This document shows, piece by piece, positions 58,045 to 64,000 of a DNA stretch of 64,000 nucleotides. Position 1 is the stretch's first letter; each line of letters starts with the position of its first letter. This stretch comes from Pantoea sp. AS-PWVM4 (GTDB taxonomy: Bacteria; Pseudomonadota; Gammaproteobacteria; Enterobacterales; Enterobacteriaceae): NCBI RefSeq assembly GCF_000468095.1, contig NZ_ASZC01000002.1, forward strand, positions 310,001 through 374,000, in the 5' to 3' direction. Made by a program: the position numbers and the translations under genes. Under the pieces are notes generated by a model. That model ran no database searches and was not told the origin of the DNA. It saw only the letters and a program-made list of their open reading frames with translations.

Positions 58045-58539
58045 ATGGTAGACAATAAGAAGCGCCCCGGAAAAGATCTGGATCGTATCGACAGAAACAT
58101 TCTGAATGAATTGCAGAAAGACGGTCGTATTTCCAATGTCGAGCTTTCGAAACGTGTTGGATTATCGCCGACGCCGTGTCTTGAGCGTGTTCGTCGCCTG
58201 GAACGTCAGGGTTTCATTCTTGGCTATACCGCACAGCTCAACCCGCACTATCTCGATGCTTCGCTGCTGGTATTTGTTGAGATTACTCTGAATCGTGGCG
58301 CGCCAGATGTGTTTGAGCAATTTAACGCCGCCGTGCAAAAACTTGAGGAAACTCAAGAGTGTCACCTCGTTTCCGGTGACTTTGACTATCTGCTGAAAAC
58401 CCGTGTGCCGGATATGTCAGCATATCGCAAGCTGTTGGGTGAGACCTTGCTGCGCCTGCCGGGCGTAAACGACACCCGCACCTATGTGGTAATGGAAGAG
58501 GTCAAACAGAGCAATCGCCTGGTGATCAAAACCCGTTAA
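58045..58539 (+). CDS. lrp: Leucine-responsive regulatory protein Lrp
   Basis: A 164-residue global regulator of amino-acid metabolism, transport and pili. The N-terminal HTH is LSKRVGLSPTPCLERVRRLE, and the C-terminal RAM/AsnC domain (FVEITLNRGAPDVFEQFNAAVQ...GDFDYLLKTRVPDMSAYRKLL) binds leucine and forms the octamer. Almost the same as E. coli Lrp. The ATG at 58045 follows GAGAG. Confidence 0.99.
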   Translation: MVDNKKRPGKDLDRIDRNILNELQKDGRISNVELSKRVGLSPTPCLERVRRLERQGFILGYTAQLNPHYLDASLLVFVEITLNRGAPDVFEQFNAAVQKLEETQECHLVSGDFDYLLKTRVPDMSAYRKLLGETLLRLPGVNDTRTYVVMEEVKQSNRLVIKTR

Positions 58540-58577
58540 CGCAGGGCAGGTGCAAAGCGTGCAGGATTTCGGTACAC

Positions 58578-58597
58578 TCCTGTGAATTCATACAGGA
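58578..58597. promoter_or_regulatory. LexA (SOS) box upstream of ftsK
   Basis: TCCTGT-N8-ACAGGA contains the LexA core CTGT-N8-ACAG in a perfectly palindromic setting, 62 bases before the ftsK start codon. In E. coli ftsK (dinH) has an SOS-controlled promoter in the same place, so damage induction is expected. Confidence 0.88.
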
Positions 58598-58658
58598 CCA
58601 GCGTCGGGCCAGCCCGACGCTGTTGCCTTCTTAATTTACAGGCACCTGGAGAGTTCTC

Positions 58659-61600
58659 TTGAGCCAGGAATATACAGAAGACAAAGACGTTTCATTACAA
58701 CCGCTGAGCAGCGGACGTCGGCTGCTTGAAGCGTTGCTTATCCTTGTGGCCCTGTTTGCCATCTATCTGATGGTTTCTTTGGTCAGTTTTAACCCTTCCG
58801 ATCCCAGTTGGTCGCAAACGGCATGGCACGAGCCTATCCACAATCTGGGTGGCAGCGTCGGTGCATGGCTAGCCGACACCTTGCTGTTTATCTTCGGCGT
58901 GATGGCCTATGCCATTCCTCCGGTCATTATTGGCTTGTGCTGGATTACTTTCCGTCAGCGCGATCGTCACGACTACATCGATTACTTTGCGGTGGGGCTG
59001 CGTCTTATTGGCGTGCTGGCGCTGGTGGTAACCACCTGTGGTCTGGCGGCGCTTAACGCTGACGACATCTGGTATTTCGCCTCCGGCGGTGTGATCGGCA
59101 GCCTGATCAGCAACGCGATGGCACCCTGGTTCAGCTCCGCAGGTGGCACTTTAACGCTGCTGTGCGTCTGGGCGGCGGGGATTACCCTCTACACCGGTTG
59201 GTCATGGTTAACGATTGCCGAAAGAATCGGCGGTGTCGTGATGGGCGTGCTGACATTTGCCAGCAATCGCTCCCGCCAGGATGAACCCTGGCAGGAAGAA
59301 GATGAATACGAGGACGAGCAGGAGCCGGCCGATGAGGCTGTACCCGCGTTGCGTGCGGCTGCATCTGATGACGATGATGTGCTGCTGGCAAAACCGCGTA
59401 AGGTGAATGAGGCACCGCTTGATGCTGCCGGGGATGCTCCCCTGTTGGCGAAAGCCAGTGCCGCTACGGCAGCAGCGATTGCGGTGAGCAGCGAAGCGGC
59501 TCGCCAGGAACCCGTAGTACCACCGACAACGTCGCCAGCGGTTGTGCCCGCTGCGCCGCAGCCGGTGGTGCAATCGGTCCAGCCTGCGGCTACGGTTCCT
59601 CCTGCTCCGACAACACCGGTGGTGGCTGAAACTCCCGCCGCGCCGCCGTTGTACCGTTTTGAAGTGCCGGCGGAAACCTCGCCGTTCTCACCGGTTGACG
59701 AGGACGATGGCCCGAGGATGGGGAACTGGCAGGATGCTGCGCAGGCACCCTCCGCGCTCAATACCACCGCCAGTGTGGCGCTGGCCGCCGGAGCGGCAAA
59801 AGTTGCTGCTTCCAGTGCGCCTTATACGCCTGCTTTCGATGTGGTGCCGGAGCGTGATTACAACCCGCAGGTTAAACAGGGTATTGGCCCGGAGCTGCCT
59901 CGTCCGAACCCGGTGAAATTACCCACGCGCCGTGAGCTGGCTTCTTATGGCATCAAGCTCCCGTCACAGCGGATGGCTGAAGAGAAAGCTAAAGAGTCAG
60001 AACAGCAGGCTAGCGCCGCGCTGGATCCTGTTGCGGCAGAAGATGCTGCGGCGTTACAGGAAGCGCAACTGCGTGACGCATTTCAGTCTCAACAGCAGCA
60101 GCGTTATGGCGAAAGTTGGCACACGGATGCGGAAGACGAAGATGCGTTGCAGCAGGCACAACTGGCGCGTCAGTTTGCTGAACAGCAGCAACAGCGTTAC
60201 CGTGCAGAAAAAGAAGCTGAAGCGGATGAAGGGCCGGTATTTAATCTCGACACATCGTCGGCCTTTGATTTCTCACCGATGAAAGATCTGGTGGATGACA
60301 GCCCGAGTGAACCGTTATTCACCATTGCGGCCACGCCAGAACCTGAAGCTCCTGCGCCTGCACAGTGGCAGCAGCCGGTTGCGCCGCAGCCGGAGGTGAT
60401 GCCGTCCTTCGATGAAGAGAGCAGCCCGTGGTCAGCCGCTGAAGAAGCGGAACCGGTTGAGGAAGAGAAACCGGCCAAATCGGTACACGATAGCCTGTTC
60501 CATCCCTTCCTGGTGCGCCATGAACAGCCGCTGGAGCGTCCATCCACGCCGTTGCCCACGCTGGATCTGCTGACGCCACCACCCTCGGAAGAAGAGCCGG
60601 TAGATATGTTCGCGCTGGAGCAAACGGCGCGATTGGTAGAAGCGCGCCTTGCTGATTACCGCGTGAAGGCGGAGGTCGTCGGTATCTCGCCGGGGCCGGT
60701 CATCACCCGCTTTGAGTTGGACCTCGCACCTGGCGTCAAAGCCGCGCGTATTTCCAACCTGTCGCGTGACCTGGCCCGCTCGTTGTCGGCGGTGGCGGTA
60801 CGTGTGGTTGAGGTGATTCCCGGCAAACCTTATGTTGGTCTGGAACTGCCGAACAAGCATCGTCAGACGGTTTACCTGCGTGAAGTGCTGGATTGCGCCA
60901 AATTCCGCGACAATCCTTCCCCACTTGCAGTGGTGCTGGGTAAAGATATTGCCGGTCAGCCGGTGGTGGCCGACCTGGCAAAAATGCCGCACTTACTGGT
61001 GGCGGGTACCACCGGCTCGGGTAAATCGGTCGGCGTGAACGCCATGATCATCAGCATGCTGTACAAAGCCACGCCGGAAGAAGTGCGCTTTATCATGATC
61101 GACCCGAAAATGCTGGAGCTTTCGGTGTATGAAGGCATTCCGCACCTGCTGACAGAAGTGGTGACTGACATGAAAGATGCGGCGAATGCGCTGCGCTGGA
61201 GTGTGGGTGAGATGGAGCGTCGTTATAAGCTGATGTCTGCGCTTGGCGTGCGTAACCTTGCCGGTTACAACGAAAAAGTGGAACAGGCTGAGGCGATGGG
61301 CCGTCCGATTCCTGATCCATTCTGGAAGCCTGGTGACAGTATGGACACCACGCCACCAGTGCTGGAAAAACTGCCTTACATCGTGGTGATGGTAGATGAA
61401 TTTGCCGACCTGATGATGGCGGTAGGCAAGAAAGTGGAAGAACTGATTGCCCGTCTGGCGCAGAAGGCGCGTGCGGCAGGTATCCATCTGGTGCTGGCGA
61501 CCCAGCGTCCGTCAGTGGATGTGATTACCGGGTTAATCAAAGCTAACATCCCGACACGTATCGCCTTTACGGTATCGAGTAAAATCGACTCGCGTACCAT

Positions 61601-62027
61601 CCTTGACCAGGGCGGTGCGGAATCGCTGCTCGGCATGGGTGATATGTTGTATATGCCGCCCAACTCGTCGATGCCAATGCGTGTACATGGCGCATTTGTT
61701 CGCGATCAGGAGGTTCATGCGGTGGTGCAGGACTGGAAAGCGCGTGGTCGCCCACAGTATATCGATAGCATCACGGCAGGCGAGGAGAACGAAGGCGGTG
61801 CCGCCGGTCTGGAAGGCGATGAAGAGCTGGATCCGCTGTTCGACCAGGCGGTGGCTTTTGTGGTGGATAAGCGTCGTGCATCGATTTCTGGTGTGCAACG
61901 CCAATTCCGTATCGGTTATAACCGCGCCGCGCGCATCATTGAACAGATGGAAGCGCAGGGGATTGTGTCTGAACCTGGACATAATGGTAACCGTGAGGTG
62001 CTGTCGCCACCGCCGCATGAGATGTAA
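58659..62027 (+). CDS. ftsK: DNA translocase FtsK
   Basis: A 1122-residue division protein that moves chromosome ends through the septum and activates XerCD at dif. Four membrane helices lie in about 20-185; a long Pro/Ala/Gln-rich linker spans about 200-640; the motor follows with Walker A GTTGSGKS at 783-790 and Walker [14 protein letters not shown]; the gamma domain ([27 protein letters not shown]) near the C-terminus reads KOPS sites. The start is TTG 58659, as in E. coli. The linker is shorter than in E. coli (total 1329 residues there). Confidence 0.98.
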   Translation: MSQEYTEDKDVSLQPLSSGRRLLEALLILVALFAIYLMVSLVSFNPSDPSWSQTAWHEPIHNLGGSVGAWLADTLLFIFGVMAYAIPPVIIGLCWITFRQRDRHDYIDYFAVGLRLIGVLALVVTTCGLAALNADDIWYFASGGVIGSLISNAMAPWFSSAGGTLTLLCVWAAGITLYTGWSWLTIAERIGGVVMGVLTFASNRSRQDEPWQEEDEYEDEQEPADEAVPALRAAASDDDDVLLAKPRKVNEAPLDAAGDAPLLAKASAATAAAIAVSSEAARQEPVVPPTTSPAVVPAAPQPVVQSVQPAATVPPAPTTPVVAETPAAPPLYRFEVPAETSPFSPVDEDDGPRMGNWQDAAQAPSALNTTASVALAAGAAKVAASSAPYTPAFDVVPERDYNPQVKQGIGPELPRPNPVKLPTRRELASYGIKLPSQRMAEEKAKESEQQASAALDPVAAEDAAALQEAQLRDAFQSQQQQRYGESWHTDAEDEDALQQAQLARQFAEQQQQRYRAEKEAEADEGPVFNLDTSSAFDFSPMKDLVDDSPSEPLFTIAATPEPEAPAPAQWQQPVAPQPEVMPSFDEESSPWSAAEEAEPVEEEKPAKSVHDSLFHPFLVRHEQPLERPSTPLPTLDLLTPPPSEEEPVDMFALEQTARLVEARLADYRVKAEVVGISPGPVITRFELDLAPGVKAARISNLSRDLARSLSAVAVRVVEVIPGKPYVGLELPNKHRQTVYLREVLDCAKFRDNPSPLAVVLGKDIAGQPVVADLAKMPHLLVAGTTGSGKSVGVNAMIISMLYKATPEEVRFIMIDPKMLELSVYEGIPHLLTEVVTDMKDAANALRWSVGEMERRYKLMSALGVRNLAGYNEKVEQAEAMGRPIPDPFWKPGDSMDTTPPVLEKLPYIVVMVDEFADLMMAVGKKVEELIARLAQKARAAGIHLVLATQRPSVDVITGLIKANIPTRIAFTVSSKIDSRTILDQGGAESLLGMGDMLYMPPNSSMPMRVHGAFVRDQEVHAVVQDWKARGRPQYIDSITAGEENEGGAAGLEGDEELDPLFDQAVAFVVDKRRASISGVQRQFRIGYNRAARIIEQMEAQGIVSEPGHNGNREVLSPPPHEM

Positions 62028-62053
62028 CTGCTTACTCTCCAACAGTTAATCCC

Positions 62054-62073
62054 GGGCCAGTATTTACTGGCCC
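62054..62073 (+). terminator. Terminator-like hairpin after ftsK
   Basis: GGGCCAGT and ACTGGCCC form a perfect 8-bp stem with loop ATTT, followed by ATTGTTT, 26 bases after the ftsK stop codon. Confidence 0.75.
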
Positions 62074-62202
62074 ATTGTTTATCTGGCAGTCGATCCCCAT
62101 ATCAACGGGAGCTTTCGGCTTTTTCTCCTGTCGAAGAGACAGTGCGGCAACTACGTTTAATGCAGTAAGTGTCGGGAAACAATGAATAAGGAATCGAATC
62201 AG

Positions 62203-62814
62203 ATGAAATTACGCGTGATTGCCTGCGGTCTGCTGGCCTCTTTTCTTTCCGCTTCCGTGCTGGCTGATGCTTCCAGCGATTTGCAGCAGCGTCTGAATAA
62301 AGTGAATAGCTTCCATGCCAGCTTTAGCCAGAAAGTGACTGATGGTAGCGGAGCGAACGTGCAAGATGGTGAAGGTGAGTTGTGGGTAAAACGTCCCAGC
62401 TTGTTTAACTGGCATATGACGGCACCGGACGAAAGCGTGATCATTTCCGATGGTAAAACCCTGTGGTTTTACAATCCGTTTGTCGAGCAGGTTAGCGCCA
62501 GTTGGCTGAAAAATGCCACCAGCAACACCCCGTTTATGTTGATCGCCCGTAACCAGCCGAGTGACTGGAAGCAGTACAACATCAAACAGCAGGGCGATAA
62601 TTTTGAGCTGACGCCGAAAAGTAGCGACGGCAATCTCAAGCAGTTCACCATCACTGTCACGCCATCTGGCACCATCAATCAATTCAGTGCGATTGAACAG
62701 GATGGACAGCGCAGCAGCTATCAGCTGAAAAGTCAGACCAATGGGGCAATTAGCCCGGATAAATTCACCTTTACGCCGCCGAAAGGGGTAACGGTAGACG
62801 ATCAACGTCAGTGA
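62203..62814 (+). CDS. lolA: Outer-membrane lipoprotein carrier protein LolA
   Basis: A 203-residue periplasmic chaperone, the same length as E. coli LolA, that carries lipoproteins from LolCDE to LolB. The signal peptide ends near residue 21 ([10 protein letters not shown]). Conserved parts are [36 protein letters not shown] and [13 protein letters not shown] 62203 has AAGGA ten bases upstream; ATG 62182 would add seven residues. Confidence 0.97.
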   Translation: MKLRVIACGLLASFLSASVLADASSDLQQRLNKVNSFHASFSQKVTDGSGANVQDGEGELWVKRPSLFNWHMTAPDESVIISDGKTLWFYNPFVEQVSASWLKNATSNTPFMLIARNQPSDWKQYNIKQQGDNFELTPKSSDGNLKQFTITVTPSGTINQFSAIEQDGQRSSYQLKSQTNGAISPDKFTFTPPKGVTVDDQRQ

Positions 62815-62821
62815 GGTCACG

Positions 62822-64000
62822 GTGAGTAATCTTTCCCTGGATTTCTCCTCCAGCAATGAGTTTCAGCCACTGGCCGCACGTATGCGGCCAGTGACGCTGG
62901 CACAATACATCGGTCAGCAACATCTGCTGGCAGCAGGTAAACCGTTGCCCCGTGCGATTGAGGCGGGGCATCTGCATTCGATGATTTTGTGGGGGCCGCC
63001 AGGGACAGGGAAAACCACCCTGGCCGAGATCATCGCCCATTATGGCAAAGCCGATGTTGAGCGCATCTCCGCTGTGACATCCGGCGTGAAAGAGATCCGT
63101 GAAGCGATTGAACGCGCCCGGCAAAATCGCCAGGTTGGCCGTCGCACCATTTTGTTTGTTGATGAGGTGCACCGCTTTAACAAAAGCCAGCAAGATGCGT
63201 TTTTGCCGCATATTGAGGATGGCACCATCACCTTTATAGGTGCTACCACCGAAAACCCCTCGTTTGAACTGAATTCAGCGTTGTTGTCACGGGCGCGCGT
63301 CTACCTGCTGAAATCATTAACCACTGCGGATATTGAGCAGGTTTTACAGCAGGCGATGCAGGACAGCGCGCGCGGTTACGGTAATAGCGACATTTTATTG
63401 CCTGATAATACGCGCCGCATGATTGCTGAGTTGGTGAACGGTGACGCTCGCCGCGCGCTGAATACGCTGGAAATGATGGCAGATATGGCGGAAACCAACG
63501 GCGCTGGCCAGCGTGAGTTGACGCCGCAGTTGCTGAATGAGGTTTCCGGGGAGCGCGCCGCGCGTTTTGATAACAAAGGCGATCGCTTCTATGACCTGAT
63601 TTCAGCCTTGCATAAGTCGGTAAGGGGGTCGGCACCGGATGCCGCCCTTTACTGGTATGCGCGTATTATCACTGCCGGTGGCGATCCGCTGTATGTGGCG
63701 CGTCGTCTGTTGGCCATCGCCTCGGAAGACGTTGGCAATGCCGACCCGCGTGGTATGCAGGTGGCGATTGCGGCCTGGGATTGCTTTACACGCGTCGGGC
63801 CCGCCGAAGGGGAACGCGCCATTGCTCAGGCGATTGTGTATCTCGCCAGTGCGCCGAAAAGTAATGCCGTTTACACCGCTTTCAAAGCGGCAATGCGTGA
63901 CGCACGCGAATTTCCGGATTATGACGTCCCCGAACATCTGCGCAACGCGCCGACCAAATTGATGAAAGAGATGGGGCTGGGCAAGGAGTATCGCTACGCG
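62822..64000 (+). CDS. rarA: Replication-associated recombination protein RarA (MgsA), 5' part
   Basis: A AAA+ ATPase of the clamp-loader family acting at stalled replication forks. The start is GTG 62822 ([10 protein letters not shown], as in E. coli), seven bases after the lolA stop. Walker A is GPPGTGKTT near residue 60 and Walker B is FVDEVHRF near 117; the [11 protein letters not shown] segment lies near 160. The frame runs to the window end with 393 codons; the E. coli protein has 447, so about 54 C-terminal residues are missing. Confidence 0.97.
   Translation, partial: MSNLSLDFSSSNEFQPLAARMRPVTLAQYIGQQHLLAAGKPLPRAIEAGHLHSMILWGPPGTGKTTLAEIIAHYGKADVERISAVTSGVKEIREAIERARQNRQVGRRTILFVDEVHRFNKSQQDAFLPHIEDGTITFIGATTENPSFELNSALLSRARVYLLKSLTTADIEQVLQQAMQDSARGYGNSDILLPDNTRRMIAELVNGDARRALNTLEMMADMAETNGAGQRELTPQLLNEVSGERAARFDNKGDRFYDLISALHKSVRGSAPDAALYWYARIITAGGDPLYVARRLLAIASEDVGNADPRGMQVAIAAWDCFTRVGPAEGERAIAQAIVYLASAPKSNAVYTAFKAAMRDAREFPDYDVPEHLRNAPTKLMKEMGLGKEYRYA

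Overview
The window is a chromosomal core segment of a gammaproteobacterium of the order Enterobacterales. Gene order follows Escherichia coli K-12 from ybiT (about 18 min) to rarA (about 20 min): ybiT, moeBA, iaaA-gsiABCD, rimO, yliI, dacC, ybjG, rybB, ybjL, ybjM, grxA, ybjC-nfsA-rimK-ybjN, potFGHI, ybjO, rlmC, artJ, artPIQM, ybjP, amiD, ltaE, poxB, lysO, ybjD, cspD, clpSA, infA, aat, cydDC, trxB, lrp, ftsK, lolA, rarA. Protein sequences are clearly enterobacterial but not E. coli. The mix of conserved and replaced genes, the moderately high GC and a private REP family suggest Erwiniaceae (Pantoea/Erwinia-like); this is inference.

Region 1 (1-2960) is accessory: the tail of an EmrB-type MFS pump, its NodT-type outer-membrane lipoprotein, an AT-rich gap and an H-NS paralogue. 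Region 2 (3.0-13.8 kb) holds ABC-F YbiT, molybdopterin activation (MoeA/MoeB), a small Usp protein, and the isoaspartyl peptidase/glutathione importer operon. Region 3 (13.8-23.4 kb) mixes core genes (rimO, yliI, dacC, ybjG) with genes not found here in E. coli: a chemoreceptor with its own FliA promoter, a CynT-like carbonic anhydrase, a DUF3313 lipoprotein, a HAD phosphatase, and a PAP2 phosphatase translationally coupled to ybjG behind a PmrA box. The envelope-stress sRNA RybB, with a textbook sigma-E promoter, lies between that operon and ybjL.

Region 4 (23.5-41 kb) carries ybjL/ybjM/grxA, an inserted AraC-type regulator plus metallo-hydrolase pair, the nfsA-rimK operon, the putrescine importer PotFGHI, the methyltransferase RlmC and the arginine importer genes with ArgR-like boxes. 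Region 5 (41-64 kb) covers cell-wall amidase AmiD, threonine aldolase, pyruvate oxidase, lysine exporter, an OLD-type nuclease, CspD, the ClpS/ClpA degradation module with Aat (which together serve the N-degron pathway), IF1, CydDC and TrxB (thiol/redox homeostasis of periplasm and cytoplasm), Lrp, FtsK with a LexA box, LolA and the start of RarA.

No rRNA, tRNA, IS, prophage or CRISPR array was found. Noncoding DNA is the most informative part: a palindromic GTAG-type REP/REPIN family at seven loci, and a nearly perfect 18-bp hairpin that buries the yliI ribosome binding site. I see no large new multi-gene system; the novelty candidates are small regulatory elements and replaced gene blocks.
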